A stretch of DNA of 64,000 nt. Source: Nocardia sp. BSTN01 (GTDB taxonomy: Bacteria; Actinomycetota; Actinomycetes; Mycobacteriales; Mycobacteriaceae). The DNA lies in assembly GCF_015354405.1 (NCBI RefSeq), contig NZ_JADKYP010000020.1, positions 1-64,000 on the forward strand. Reading direction: 5' to 3'. Below, one piece after another: positions 34,082 through 43,212 of this stretch (position 1 is the first letter of the stretch; each line of letters starts with the position of its first letter). The position numbers were made by a program, and so were the translations under genes. Below the pieces are notes generated by a model that did not search any database, was not told where the DNA came from, and saw nothing but the letters and a program-made list of their open reading frames with translations.

Positions 34082-35086
34082 ATGACCGACCGCGTACTCC
34101 CGGTACTCGATCTGACGACCGCGGATTCCGATCCACTGCGGTTCCGCAGCGAATTACGCGCGGCCACACACGAATTCGGGTTCTTCTATCTGGTCGGTCA
34201 CGGCGTCGCACCCGAGCGCGGCACCGAACTGCTCGCCTTGGCCCGGCGCTTCTTCGCGCTGCCGGAGGCGGCCAAGCAGGAGATCAGTCAGTTGCGCAGC
34301 CCGCAGTTCCGCGGCTATTCGCGACTCGGCGGCGAACTGACCAACGGCCGGGTCGACTGGCGCGAGCAGATCGATATCGGGCCGGAGGCCGAGGCGATCG
34401 CCGGTGCGGAGGGGTACTGGCGACTGCAGGGCCCCAACCTCTGGCCGACCGCGCTCCCGGAACTTCGTCCGGCACTGCGTGATTGGGACGAATCTCTGGC
34501 TCGGGTCGGGCGTGCCCTGCTGCGGCACTGGGCCGCGGCACTGGGTGCCGCGGAGAACTTCTTCGATCCCGCGTTCGCGGACCGCCCGGCCACCCTGATC
34601 AAGGTGGTCCGCTATCCCGGTAACCCCGACAATCCGCAGGGCGTGGGCGCGCACAAGGATTCCGGCGTGCTCACGCTCCTGCTGGTGGAACCGGATTCGC
34701 ACGGTCTGCAGGTGGAACTGTCGTCCGGGGAGTGGGTGGACGCGCCGCCGCTTCCGGGCGCCTTCATCGTGAATATCGGCGAATTGCTCGAGGTGGCCAG
34801 CGGCGGCTATCTGCGTGCCACCCGGCACCGCGTACTGGCCCCGGAACCGGGCACCGACCGCATCTCCGTCCCGTATTTCCTGAATCCGGCGCTGGACGCC
34901 CGCATACCGCTGCTACCGCTGCCGCCCGAATTGGCCGCGGCCGCACGCGGAATCACCGCCGATCCGGACAATCCGATTTTCGACACCTACGGCCGCAACG
35001 CCTGGAAATCACGCATCCGGGCCCATCCGGACGTCGCCGAACTGCATCACGGCATCGCCCCGGGCGCACCCGCGGGAGCGTACTGA
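34082..35086 (+). CDS. isopenicillin-N-synthase-family non-heme iron oxygenase
   Basis: A 334-residue Fe(II)/2-oxoglutarate-type oxygenase. N-terminal DIOX_N region (ATHEFGFFYLVGHGV), then the facial triad HKD (GAHKDSGVLTLLL) and distal His in ATRHRVLAP, with the co-substrate Arg in RISVPYF. Members range from plant-type hormone enzymes to actinobacterial catabolic oxygenases; this one has no beta-lactam context. It is divergent from the SsuA-like lipoprotein (211 bases), which hints at a shared substrate such as an organosulfur compound (inference). Confidence 0.88.
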   Translation: MTDRVLPVLDLTTADSDPLRFRSELRAATHEFGFFYLVGHGVAPERGTELLALARRFFALPEAAKQEISQLRSPQFRGYSRLGGELTNGRVDWREQIDIGPEAEAIAGAEGYWRLQGPNLWPTALPELRPALRDWDESLARVGRALLRHWAAALGAAENFFDPAFADRPATLIKVVRYPGNPDNPQGVGAHKDSGVLTLLLVEPDSHGLQVELSSGEWVDAPPLPGAFIVNIGELLEVASGGYLRATRHRVLAPEPGTDRISVPYFLNPALDARIPLLPLPPELAAAARGITADPDNPIFDTYGRNAWKSRIRAHPDVAELHHGIAPGAPAGAY

Positions 35087-35087
35087 C

Positions 35088-35921
35088 TCAGGGCTTGCGA
35101 CCGACTCCCCCCAGAATGCACCGGCGCACGTCCGACAACGGTGTGAGTCGCGGGCCGTCCGGCCACCAGTCGTCGCACAGCACGAGCCCCGGTTCGACCA
35201 TCTCCAGCCCGCCGAACAGGGCCTGAATCTCGTCGCGGGTGCGGAATCGCCCGCTGCCCATCGGACTGTGGACGAACCTGTCCTCCATCTTGCGGGCCAG
35301 TTCACTCGGGCCGGAGTCCTCCGGATCGTAGAAATGCGCGATCGCCACATACGAACCGGAGGGCAGCGCGTCGATATAGGTCTGCATCAGGGCCGGGGCG
35401 TCGTCATCGAGATAGTGCTGCAGGGTCCCGATCTGGAAGAGCGCCAGCGGCCGGGAGAAGTCGAGGTCGTCGCGCACGGTCGGGTCGGTGAGGACCTCGT
35501 GCGGGCGGAAGATGTCGCAGGCGACGATGCTGGTCTGCGCATTCGCCTCGAGCAGTGCCCGTGCGTACGCCAGCACCATCGGATCGTTGTCGACGTAGAC
35601 CACCCGGGCCTCGGGCCGGATCCGCTGCACCACCTGATGGGTGTTCTCCGCCGTCGGCAGTCCCGAACCCAGGTCGAGATACTGGTCGATCCCGGCCTGC
35701 GCGGCCAGGAACCGGCACGCTCTGATCAGGAAGTCACGGTTGGCCCAGGCCAGCTCGTTCACCTGCGGGGCCACGGCACGCACCTGCGCGAGCACGTCAC
35801 GGTCGACTTCGAAGTTGTCCTTGCCGTTCAGGGCGGCATCGTAGACGCGCGCGATGCTGGCACGAGCGGTATCCACCCCGACCGGCACCACACTCGGGTA
35901 CGCGGCAGAAGACTGCGACAT
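35088..35921 (-). CDS. DUF574 S-adenosylmethionine-dependent methyltransferase
   Basis: A 277-residue member of the actinobacterial methyltransferase family PF04672. Typical marks are RVYDAALNGKDNFEVDRDV at the N-terminus, YLDLGSGLPTAENTHQV as SAM site, VVYVDNDPMVLAYARALL, and the C-terminal ALFGGLEMVEPGLV. Dozens of paralogues occur per actinomycete genome; physiological substrates are unknown. The ATG at 35921 has AGGGGAG upstream. Its stop almost touches that of the oxygenase gene. Confidence 0.9.
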   Translation of the reverse strand: MSQSSAAYPSVVPVGVDTARASIARVYDAALNGKDNFEVDRDVLAQVRAVAPQVNELAWANRDFLIRACRFLAAQAGIDQYLDLGSGLPTAENTHQVVQRIRPEARVVYVDNDPMVLAYARALLEANAQTSIVACDIFRPHEVLTDPTVRDDLDFSRPLALFQIGTLQHYLDDDAPALMQTYIDALPSGSYVAIAHFYDPEDSGPSELARKMEDRFVHSPMGSGRFRTRDEIQALFGGLEMVEPGLVLCDDWWPDGPRLTPLSDVRRCILGGVGRKP

Positions 35922-35934
35922 GAAGGCTCCCCTG

Positions 35935-35962
35935 GCATTGCTGAAACGGCATTGCTGAAACG
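35935..35962. repeat. perfect 14-bp tandem repeat upstream of the DUF574 gene
   Basis: GCATTGCTGAAACG occurs twice in direct succession (35935-35948, 35949-35962), 14 bases before the start codon. It may be a regulator site or a slippage duplication. Confidence 0.8.
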
Positions 35963-36139
35963 CTGACCCTGTGGAACTGGTACCCGGCACACAGCCGTCG
36001 CACTACAAACTGTGTTACGCCGAGTCTCCCCTATTTCCTGGGCCTATGGGCGCATACCCGACATTTCATCGCTCGGAAATCCGCTCGCACCATAGTCGCG
36101 ACCTGTGATGACCGTGGCCGCACGGGCGCCGTTCGTTGG

Positions 36140-36145
36140 TATAGT
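36140..36145 (+). promoter_or_regulatory. -10 box before the cobalamin riboswitch
   Basis: TATAGT lies directly upstream of the riboswitch closing stem and would start transcription near 36151. No clear -35 element is seen. Confidence 0.55.
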
Positions 36146-36146
36146 C

Positions 36147-36290
36147 CGCAGAGTTCTCGCGATGGGAACGGGAAACCGGTGCCAATCCGGTGCGGTCGCG
36201 CCACTGTGTTCAGCCGATGCTGTCAGCCAGACCCCTTTCGTCGCTGCGCACGGACGGGGACGCGGGTTCCCCAGAAGGGTTGGGGCCCAT
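36147..36290 (+). promoter_or_regulatory. cobalamin riboswitch with ribosome-site sequestering platform
   Basis: Conserved adenosylcobalamin aptamer blocks are present in order: GGAACGGGAAACCGGTGCC, AATCCGGTGCGGTCGCGCCACTGT, then GTCAGCCAGACC (B12 box). CGCAG (36147-36151) and CTGCG (36244-36248) can close the aptamer. Downstream, CCCC (36269-36272) and GGGG (36282-36285) form a stem whose loop holds AGAAGGG, the ribosome site of the permease. GGGGA (36256-36260) can instead pair with TCCCC (36268-36272) and free it. This suggests control of translation by B12. Confidence 0.92.
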
Positions 36291-37395
36291 GTCCTCTCGT
36301 CGCCGTCTACTTCGCGATGTCCTGCGGGACTGGTCCCGGCGCGACTGGCTGGAGGCCGGGGTGCTGCTCGGTGTGGTCGCGCTGATGCATCTGATCGGAT
36401 TCGGCCTGTTGTTCGGCGCGATCGCTCCGCACGGTTATCGCATCGGCACCGAGGTGTTCGGTATCGGGCTGGGCATCACCGCCTACACCTTCGGGCTGCG
36501 CCATGCCTTCGACGCCGACCACATCGCCGCCATCGACAACACCACGCGCAAGCTGATGAGCGACGGCAAACGCCCCAAGTCGGTCGGATTCTGGTTCGCG
36601 ATGGGGCATTCCACGATCGTGTTCGTCCTCGCCGCGCTGGTGGTGGCCGGTGCGCACGTGGTCGGCACGCTGGTCGACGAGGACTCGCCGACCCGCAAGA
36701 CACTCGGCACCGTCTCCACCGTGGCCTCCGGCTCGTTCCTGTATCTGATCGGTTTGCTCAATGTGGTTGCACTGCTCGGTATCTGGCGCGTGTTCCGCCG
36801 GCTGCGCGACAGCGGGCACTACGATCGCGCGGAGCTGGAGGCGGCGCTCGATTCGCGCGGATTCCTGGCACGCCTGCTGGCGCCGGTGATGCGGATGGTG
36901 GGACGGCCGGTGCACGTCTATCCGGTCGGTGTGCTGTTCGGCCTGGGTTTCGACACCGCGACCGAGGTGGCCCTGCTCGCGCTCGCCGGTTCCGGCGCGG
37001 CGGCCGGACTGCCCTGGTACGCGATCGTGGTGCTGCCGCTGCTGTTCGCGGCCGGGATGAGCGTGATGGACACGATCGACGGCCTGTTCATGAACGTCGC
37101 CTACGACTGGGCGTTCTCCGATCCGGTGCGCAAGATCTTCTACAACCTGGCCATCACCGGTCTGTCGATCGCGGTGGCACTGTTCATCGGCTCGATCGAG
37201 CTGATCAAGGTGCTGCACGACGACACCGGCTTCGGCGGTCCGGTGGCGGAGTGGATCGCCGGGATCGACCTCAACAACGCGGGATTCGCGATCGTCGGAT
37301 TGTTCGTTCTCGCCTGGATTGTCGCGATCGCCTACTGGCGGCTGGCGAAGGTGGACGAGCGCTGGACGCCCGCGCCGACCGAAGAATCGGCCTGA
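36289..37395 (+). CDS. NiCoT-family nickel/cobalt permease
   Basis: A 368-residue, eight-helix transporter of the HoxN/NixA/NhlF family. The signature metal motif RHAFDADHIAAIDN is at about residues 68-81; further family blocks are LGFDTATE and GMSVMDTIDG. The upstream cobalamin riboswitch argues that cobalt for B12 synthesis is the physiological substrate, and that B12 excess turns the gene off. The ATG at 36289 follows AGAAGGG. C-terminal 40 residues include one last membrane helix. Confidence 0.95.
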   Translation: MSSRRRLLRDVLRDWSRRDWLEAGVLLGVVALMHLIGFGLLFGAIAPHGYRIGTEVFGIGLGITAYTFGLRHAFDADHIAAIDNTTRKLMSDGKRPKSVGFWFAMGHSTIVFVLAALVVAGAHVVGTLVDEDSPTRKTLGTVSTVASGSFLYLIGLLNVVALLGIWRVFRRLRDSGHYDRAELEAALDSRGFLARLLAPVMRMVGRPVHVYPVGVLFGLGFDTATEVALLALAGSGAAAGLPWYAIVVLPLLFAAGMSVMDTIDGLFMNVAYDWAFSDPVRKIFYNLAITGLSIAVALFIGSIELIKVLHDDTGFGGPVAEWIAGIDLNNAGFAIVGLFVLAWIVAIAYWRLAKVDERWTPAPTEESA

Positions 37396-37531
37396 CCGGC
37401 GAACCGCACCTCGTCGAGCCGCGCCCGACCGGCGGCCGACGACCGAAATTCTTGCGACGGCGATCACACCTGTGTCATAGTTCGCTGCACATGTGAGACG
37501 GAGCAGTCTCGCATTAGCGAAGGAGCCGAGT

Positions 37532-38932
37532 GTGACCGAACCCTGGACGCGCCGCATCCGCCGGACGACCTGCCTACTCGCCGCGGCGACGGCGTTGACC
37601 GTCCTGGCCGCGGTGGTGGCCCATCCGCCCGGCGCCACCGCCGAACCCGCGCCGGTCGCACCCGCGGCCCCTATCCCCCTACCGCCCGAGCTGGACCCGG
37701 GCTTCTACCACCCCGCAGTGGAGATCGTCGCGGCGAAACAACCCGGCGAGATCATCGCCGCGCGGCAGGTGCGGGTGGCCAATCTGGGGCTGATCCCGGT
37801 CAACGTCGACGCGTGGCAGATCTCCTACCGGTCGAACGACAGCCGCGACCAACCGATTCCGGCGGTGGCGACAGTTCTGAAACCACGCGGTTCGGCGCCG
37901 GACAAGCTGGTCTCCATGCAGATCGCCGAGGACTCCCTGGCCGGTTACTGCGCACCCTCCTACGCGATCCAGCACTTCTCGGCCGGTCCGTTCCTGGGCC
38001 AGATCGTCGCCCCGGCCGAATTCGTCATCGCCCAGGGGGCGTTGCAGCAGGGCTGGGCGGTGGTGATTCCCGATCACGAGGGACCGAACAACGCCTACGC
38101 GGCGGGACCGCTCGCCGGCAGGATCACCCTCGACGGCATTCGCGCGGCCCGCGACTTCGAGCCGATGCGGTTGAGCCCGCAGGCCAGGATCGGCCTCTAC
38201 GGCTACTCCGGTGGCGCGATCGCGACCGGCCACGCCGCCGAACTGAAAAGCAGCTACGCCCCGGATCTGAATATCGTCGGCGCGGCCGAGGGCGGTGTGC
38301 CCGCAGATCTCGGCACGACGCTCAACGTGGCCAACGGGCAGGCGACCTCGGGCCTGGTGCTGGCCGCGGTGATGGGCCTGACGCGCGAGTATCCGGAATT
38401 CGCCCGCTTCGTCGACGAGCATATGGACCCGCTGGGCAAGGGCCTGACCACGCTGCAGAGCGGACTGTGCGTGCAATATGTCAGCGCGTTGCTGCCGTTC
38501 CTGAATCTGAAAGGGATGCTGCGTGTTCCGGGCGATCCGATGCAGCAGCCCGCGGTGGCCGCCGTGCTCGACGAGACCCGGATGGGCACAGCGGTGCCGG
38601 ATATGCCGATGTACATCTGGCAGGGCAATCCGGACGAGATCATCCCGGTGGGCCAGGTGAACACCCTCGTCGACACCTACTGCCGAAACCCCTCCGCCAC
38701 AGTGCAATACACCCGGGAACACCTCGCCGAACACGTGGCCACCGAGATCTCCGGCGGCGGTGCCGCGATGCTGTGGTTGCGCGACCGTCTCGACGGCGTG
38801 CTGGCCCAGCCCGGGTGCCACACCGCCGATGCCGGATGGTTGTTGCTGGACCCCAACGGTTTCCAGATGCTGGCCTCGACCTTCGGTGAGACCTTCGCCT
38901 CGTTCTTCGGCAAGCCGATCGGCGTGAAGTAG
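37532..38932 (+). CDS. secreted lipase (PF03583 type)
   Basis: A 466-residue secreted alpha/beta hydrolase. Signal peptide at about residues 1-40 (basic head, hydrophobic core, Ala-rich cleavage region), followed by a Pro-rich linker. Catalytic Ser lies in GYSGG; a candidate Asp in WQGNPDEIIP and His in REHLAEHV complete a triad. The family includes Candida LIP-type secretory lipases and mycobacterial/nocardial esterases that free fatty acids from glycerides. The GTG at 37532 has GAAGGAG seven bases upstream; four Cys may form disulfides. Confidence 0.9.
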   Translation: MTEPWTRRIRRTTCLLAAATALTVLAAVVAHPPGATAEPAPVAPAAPIPLPPELDPGFYHPAVEIVAAKQPGEIIAARQVRVANLGLIPVNVDAWQISYRSNDSRDQPIPAVATVLKPRGSAPDKLVSMQIAEDSLAGYCAPSYAIQHFSAGPFLGQIVAPAEFVIAQGALQQGWAVVIPDHEGPNNAYAAGPLAGRITLDGIRAARDFEPMRLSPQARIGLYGYSGGAIATGHAAELKSSYAPDLNIVGAAEGGVPADLGTTLNVANGQATSGLVLAAVMGLTREYPEFARFVDEHMDPLGKGLTTLQSGLCVQYVSALLPFLNLKGMLRVPGDPMQQPAVAAVLDETRMGTAVPDMPMYIWQGNPDEIIPVGQVNTLVDTYCRNPSATVQYTREHLAEHVATEISGGGAAMLWLRDRLDGVLAQPGCHTADAGWLLLDPNGFQMLASTFGETFASFFGKPIGVK

Positions 38933-38985
38933 ACCGGAGCGCGCGATCGGCGCGAGACGCCCGGCACAACGAGGTGCGGGGAGGA

Positions 38986-39023
38986 GAAGGGCCCGTTCGA
39001 CGTGGGGGGCGAACGGGCCCTTC
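38986..39023. terminator. bidirectional hairpin between lipase and aldehyde dehydrogenase genes
   Basis: A 14-base perfect stem, GAAGGGCCCGTTCG (38986-38999) with 39010-39023, and a 10-base loop. It separates convergent genes and could end both transcripts, though no T-run follows. Confidence 0.75.
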
Positions 39024-39040
39024 GAGTACCGGTGCGCCGG

Positions 39041-40666
39041 TCAGCGAATGCGCAGCCGCCGGCTCAGACGCAGGGTCAGAAGTGTGCTCTTGAGCTGCTT
39101 CTCGAACGGCATACCCGCCCGCGCCGAGAGCACCTGCTTCTTCTGCACGCCGACATTGACCGTATCGGTGTACTTGAGCAGCCCCGCATCGCCGTGCCGG
39201 GTGCCGACACCGGACTGCTTCACGCCACCCGAGGGCGTCATCTTCGCCGAATAGGTCGCGACGAACCCGTCGTTGACGTTGACATTGCCCGCCTCGAGCC
39301 GGTCGGCGAGCTTCTCGGCGCGAGCGAGATCCGTACTCCAGATGCTGGCGTTGAGGCCGTAGGTGGTGGCATTGGCCTGCCGGACCGCCTCGTTCTCGTC
39401 GGTGTAGCGGTAGACGGTGACGACCGGGCCGAAGGTTTCGACGGTCGCGTGCTCCATCTCGGGAGTCACACCGGTCAGTACCGTCGGCTCGTAGAACGCC
39501 GGGCCGATATCGGGGCGGGCCTTGCCGCCGGTCAGCACGGTCGCGCCCTTCGCGACGGCGTCGTCGACGTGGGCGGCCACCCGCCGCATGTGATCGACCG
39601 AGACCAGCGAGCCGAATTCCGGGTCGGCGGTGTAGGAGGCACCCGCCTTCGATCCCAATTCCTCCGCCGCCGCGACGAATCGACGCACGAACTCGTCGTG
39701 GATGCGATCGTGCACGTAGATGCGCTCGATATGCATACACGCCTGGCCGGAGTTGCCGTACACCGCGAAGATCGCACCCGGGATGACCTCGTCGAGGTTG
39801 GCGTCCTCCAGCACGATCATCGGATTCTTGCCGCCGAGTTCGAGGCTGCAGCTGATCAGGTTGCGGCCCGCGCGCTCGCCGATGGTGCGGCCGGTGGCGG
39901 TGGAGCCGGTGAACATCACGAAATCGCTGTGGTCGATCAGGGTGGGGCCGACGTCGGGTCCGGTACCGCAGACGACCTGGATCAGATCGCGCGGCAGCCC
40001 CGCCTTGCGCAGCAGTTCGACGCCGTAGAGCGTGCACAGCGCGGTCTTGTTGTCCGGCTTGATCACCACGCCGTTGCCGGCGATGAGGGCCGGGATCGAA
40101 TCGGAGATCGAGATCGCGAAGGGGAAGTTCCACGGCGCGATCACCGCGACGACGCCCTTGGGCCGATGCTGTTCGGTGGAGGTGGAGATGATGGGCATCG
40201 CGCCGCCGCGCCGGATCGGTTTCAGGATCCGCTCGGCGTGTTTGAGGTAGTGGCTGATCACCATCACCGGATCGCACGATTCCTCGATGGCCATCCGGCG
40301 GGTCTTGCCGCAGCCGATCTGAATCAGGTCCGCGATGGTGTCGAGTTCGGAGAGAATCAGCTCATGGGCCTTCTCGAAGACCTGCAACCGGCGCTTGACC
40401 GGCCAGTTCGCCCATTCCCGCTGCGCCGCCCGCGCCTTGTCGGCCGCCGCGGCGACGTCCTCGGGCGAGGACTGCGGCAGCTCACCGACGACCGCGCCGG
40501 TGTACACCTCGATCATGTCGTAGGGTTCGCGCTTCTCCCCCGCGGTGCCCGCGGTGATCAGCCCGGTGAGGCGGTCGATCAGCGTCGTCGTGATCCGCGG
40601 CGGCAGCGTGCTCGCTGCGCTGCTGTGCGACGTCGCCTCAGCGCCGCTGTGCGTGGTTGTCTCCAT
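39041..40666 (-). CDS. succinate-semialdehyde/aldehyde dehydrogenase family
   Basis: A 541-residue NAD(P)-dependent aldehyde dehydrogenase of the GabD2 type. Catalytic Cys is in GNSGQACMHIERIYV and the general-base Glu in CSLELGGKNP; APWNFPF and FTGSTATGR line the cofactor and substrate site. It oxidises an aldehyde to an acid, probably an intermediate of the lipid-like pathway encoded here or succinate semialdehyde. It is divergent from an enoyl-CoA hydratase gene across an operator, the same pairing as Rv0223c/Rv0222. Confidence 0.9.
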   Translation of the reverse strand: METTTHSGAEATSHSSAASTLPPRITTTLIDRLTGLITAGTAGEKREPYDMIEVYTGAVVGELPQSSPEDVAAAADKARAAQREWANWPVKRRLQVFEKAHELILSELDTIADLIQIGCGKTRRMAIEESCDPVMVISHYLKHAERILKPIRRGGAMPIISTSTEQHRPKGVVAVIAPWNFPFAISISDSIPALIAGNGVVIKPDNKTALCTLYGVELLRKAGLPRDLIQVVCGTGPDVGPTLIDHSDFVMFTGSTATGRTIGERAGRNLISCSLELGGKNPMIVLEDANLDEVIPGAIFAVYGNSGQACMHIERIYVHDRIHDEFVRRFVAAAEELGSKAGASYTADPEFGSLVSVDHMRRVAAHVDDAVAKGATVLTGGKARPDIGPAFYEPTVLTGVTPEMEHATVETFGPVVTVYRYTDENEAVRQANATTYGLNASIWSTDLARAEKLADRLEAGNVNVNDGFVATYSAKMTPSGGVKQSGVGTRHGDAGLLKYTDTVNVGVQKKQVLSARAGMPFEKQLKSTLLTLRLSRRLRIR

Positions 40667-40717
40667 CAGCGATCTCCATAACTTGCCGCCCGTGACGGCG
40701 GTCACCATGATCCAAAC

Positions 40718-40736
40718 TAGAACACGTTATTGTTCT
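40718..40736. promoter_or_regulatory. KstR-like operator between aldehyde dehydrogenase and echA genes
   Basis: TAGAACACGTTATT matches TnnAACnnGTTnnA at all but the last base, and AGAACA/TGTTCT (40719-40724, 40731-40736) form an inverted repeat. It sits midway between divergent starts and overlaps likely -10 boxes, so one repressor could silence both genes. Confidence 0.65.
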
Positions 40737-40802
40737 GTACAACGTTGCGGGGTAACTTCGTCCGCAAAACGCGAGTAATACCATGAGGAAAGTGGGTCGG
40801 CG

Positions 40803-41624
40803 ATGACGACGGCAGCAACTGAAACAGGTAGCAACACGGAACCCCATGCGCTGCTGGAGCGACGCGGCGCCACCCTGATCGTCACCATGAACCGCCCGGC
40901 CGTTCGCAATGCGCTGTCGGCCGAGATGCTCGATCTGATGGTGCAGGCCTGGGACACCGTCGACAACGACCCGGAGATCCGCTCCTGCATCCTCACCGGC
41001 GCGGGCGGCGCGTTCTGCGCGGGCGCCGACCTCAAGGCGATGACCAAACAGGATCCGGCCAAGAACATGAGCGCCGGCGGCGCGTTCGACCCGACCAACA
41101 TTCCGGGCCTGCTCAAGGGCCGCCGCCTGACCAAGCCGCTGATCGCCGCCGTCGAGGGCGCGGCCATCGCCGGCGGAACCGAGATCCTGCAGGGCACCGA
41201 CATCCGGGTGGCCGGCGAGAGCGCGAAATTCGGTGTGTCCGAAGCACGCTGGAGCCTGTTCCCGATGGGCGGCTCGGCGGTGCGTCTGCCCCGGCAGATC
41301 CCCTACACCGTCGCCGCCGACATCCTGCTCACCGGCCGGCACATCACCGCCGCGGAGGCCAAGGAGTACGGCCTGATCGGCCATGTGGTGCCGGACGGGA
41401 CCGCGCTGGACAAGGCGCTCGAACTCGCCGAGAAGATCAATGCCAATGGCCCGCTGGCGGTGCAGGCGATCCTGAAGACCATGCGCGACACCGAGGGCAT
41501 GCACGAGAACGAGGCCTTCAAGATCGACTCGCAGCTCGGCCTCACCGTCTTCCGCAGTGACGACGCCAAGGAAGGCCCGCGCGCCTTCGCCGAGCGCCGC
41601 AAGCCGGAGTTCAAGGGCCGCTGA
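40803..41624 (+). CDS. echA: enoyl-CoA hydratase/isomerase (crotonase fold)
   Basis: A 273-residue crotonase. The oxyanion hole residues are in [10 protein letters not shown] and [30 protein letters not shown] and [12 protein letters not shown] carry the two acidic catalytic positions. It would hydrate a 2-enoyl-CoA in beta-oxidation of a fatty or branched acyl chain. ATG at 40803. EchA1 of M. tuberculosis (Rv0222) is the nearest by gene context. The gene ends before a 78-bp palindromic element. Confidence 0.88.
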   Translation: MTTAATETGSNTEPHALLERRGATLIVTMNRPAVRNALSAEMLDLMVQAWDTVDNDPEIRSCILTGAGGAFCAGADLKAMTKQDPAKNMSAGGAFDPTNIPGLLKGRRLTKPLIAAVEGAAIAGGTEILQGTDIRVAGESAKFGVSEARWSLFPMGGSAVRLPRQIPYTVAADILLTGRHITAAEAKEYGLIGHVVPDGTALDKALELAEKINANGPLAVQAILKTMRDTEGMHENEAFKIDSQLGLTVFRSDDAKEGPRAFAERRKPEFKGR

Positions 41625-41657
41625 CCCCGCATCCGGTTGACCACCGGGTGCGTGGCG

Positions 41658-41735
41658 GCTGAACACATCGTGCAAACCTCGACGAGATTGCGAGAAAACT
41701 CGTTGTCGCGCCGAGGTTTGCACGATCAGTTCAGC
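41658..41735. repeat. long palindromic element, copy 1
   Basis: Left arm 41658-41681 and right arm 41712-41735 are complementary at 22 of 24 positions (core ATCGTGCAAACCTCG / CGAGGTTTGCACGAT). It lies between convergent genes and can act as a terminator. A second copy with the same core is at 58811-58884. Confidence 0.85.
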
Positions 41736-41739
41736 ACCG

Positions 41740-42507
41740 TCACAGTTCGGGCTTCACCATCCGAGTGACCTGCTTGCGCAGGAAGTTCGGGGCGAAACGT
41801 CGTGCCAGCCACAGCGGCTTGGCGGGGCCGGGGAAGATGAACAGCGGCGCCTTGGGGTCGGCTACCGCGCGCTCCGCGGCATCGAGCACCCGGTCGGGGG
41901 TGATGCCCTTCTGGCCTGCGACCACTGCCTCGTTGGCGGCCCGAATGCCGTCCAGCAGAGGGGTTTCCACGATCGGCGGGCAGATCGAGATCACCCGCAC
42001 CCCGGTCCCGTTCAACTCCTGGGCCAGCGCCTCGTGGTAGCAGACGACGGCGAATTTGGAGGCCGAGTAGGCGGCCAGGCCGGGCGAGGGCAGCCAGCCC
42101 GCCACCGAGGCGAACAGCACCAGGGTTCCGCGACCGGCCTGCTTCATCTCCGGCACGATGGCCTGGCAGATATTGATCGTCCCGCCGTAGTTGATGTCCA
42201 TCACCCGGCGCATATCCGAAACATCGTGCGTCAGCGCCGATCCCACCCGGCAGAGCGCGGCCGCGTGCACCACGTGCTCGATCGGGCCGAGGTCGGAGCG
42301 AACCTTGTCGACCACCGCCCGCACCGCCTGCTCGTCGGCGACATCGCAGGTGTAGGTGCTCATATTCGGCGAGCGTCGCGCGGTTTCGGCCAGGCCGGTC
42401 TCGTTGATGTCGAGTGCGGCCACCCGATAGCCTCCGGCCGCCAGCCGCTGGGCCGCCATGCGCCCCATGCCGCTGGCCGCACCGGTCACCACTGCCGTCT
42501 TGCTCAT
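41740..42507 (-). CDS. short-chain dehydrogenase/reductase
   Basis: A 255-residue classical SDR. Cofactor motif TGAASGMGR (residues 8-16), the NAG-like segment, Ser in LFASVAGW and catalytic YSASK are all present; an acidic Asp after beta2 (ALDINE) favours NAD. The C-terminus is basic and hydrophobic (FAPNFLRKQVTRMVKPEL), as in lipid- or steroid-acting SDRs that bind membranes. Its start overlaps the stop of the acetoacetate-decarboxylase-like gene by 4 bases, so the two are cotranscribed. Confidence 0.9.
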   Translation of the reverse strand: MSKTAVVTGAASGMGRMAAQRLAAGGYRVAALDINETGLAETARRSPNMSTYTCDVADEQAVRAVVDKVRSDLGPIEHVVHAAALCRVGSALTHDVSDMRRVMDINYGGTINICQAIVPEMKQAGRGTLVLFASVAGWLPSPGLAAYSASKFAVVCYHEALAQELNGTGVRVISICPPIVETPLLDGIRAANEAVVAGQKGITPDRVLDAAERAVADPKAPLFIFPGPAKPLWLARRFAPNFLRKQVTRMVKPEL

Positions 42508-43190
42508 CGAACCTCCACCGCGTCTTCGAAAGTCATGCGCAGCAGTCCGATCCGGCTGCTGAAGAGTGCGCGCTTGGGCAACCCCAGGGCGCGCATCTGT
42601 TCGGCGACGGGATGATCACCGAGCTCGATCCTGGTGCCGCCCAGCCCCATTCGCACCTGCGACGGGTTCATCACCCACGGGGTGCGGCGCAGGATGCCGT
42701 CCATATGGGTGTAGGCCGCGATCGACGCGCCGCCCATGCCGCCCGGTGACGGCACACCGCCACCGACCTCCATCGCCACCACCAGGCGATCGTCGATGCG
42801 CACCTCGCAGCGCTTGCCGCGACGCACCGGCGTGATCCGGATATCGGCGATCTCCTTGGGGAAACCCCAGATCTCGCGGCCGGCGGCGCAGGTGAAGGTC
42901 TGGTTCACCGGCAGCCACGGGATGTAGACACCGAGGTCCTTGTCCCGGCCGCGCACCATGAGGGTGAGGCCGAATTCGTGATAGGGACCGAGGTCGCCGT
43001 CCACATAGCGCACGAAGACCAGCGAGCACACCCCGCGTCCGGCGACCGTGAGTGGCTCGAGTCCGGTCGGCGCCACGAGCTCGCGGGCCGCTGCCGCGTC
43101 GACGAGAAATGTCGCCGCACAGGCGTCCGCGTCGCGAATCTCGACCGGCATCCTGACTTTTTCACCGAGTACGGAATGCACCGCTGTCAT
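42504..43190 (-). CDS. acetoacetate-decarboxylase-like protein
   Basis: A 228-residue protein of the ADC family (PF06314). The Schiff-base Lys is probably in IWGFPKEIADI; the typical paired lysine is replaced by Lys-Glu. Members also act as decarboxylases or hydratases on beta-keto acids and in actinobacterial lipid clusters. Start choice: an ATG at 43190 directly follows GGAGG, giving zero spacing, while a GTG at 43181 has nine-base spacing. Either a leaderless ATG or the GTG is possible. Confidence 0.8.
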   Translation of the reverse strand: MTAVHSVLGEKVRMPVEIRDADACAATFLVDAAAARELVAPTGLEPLTVAGRGVCSLVFVRYVDGDLGPYHEFGLTLMVRGRDKDLGVYIPWLPVNQTFTCAAGREIWGFPKEIADIRITPVRRGKRCEVRIDDRLVVAMEVGGGVPSPGGMGGASIAAYTHMDGILRRTPWVMNPSQVRMGLGGTRIELGDHPVAEQMRALGLPKRALFSSRIGLLRMTFEDAVEVR

Positions 43191-43198
43191 CCTCCAAG

Positions 43199-43212
43199 TA
43201 GAACACGTTCCA
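43199..43212. promoter_or_regulatory. KstR-like operator before the ADC-like/SDR operon
   Basis: TAGAACACGTTCCA fits TnnAACnnGTTnnA fully. It lies just upstream of the GGAGG of the ADC-like gene, at the place of the -10 element. Confidence 0.65.

Noticed and set aside
37679-38821. A 380-codon minus-strand frame inside the lipase gene.
   Set aside because: It is antisense to a protein with signal peptide and GxSxG motif and has no motif of its own.
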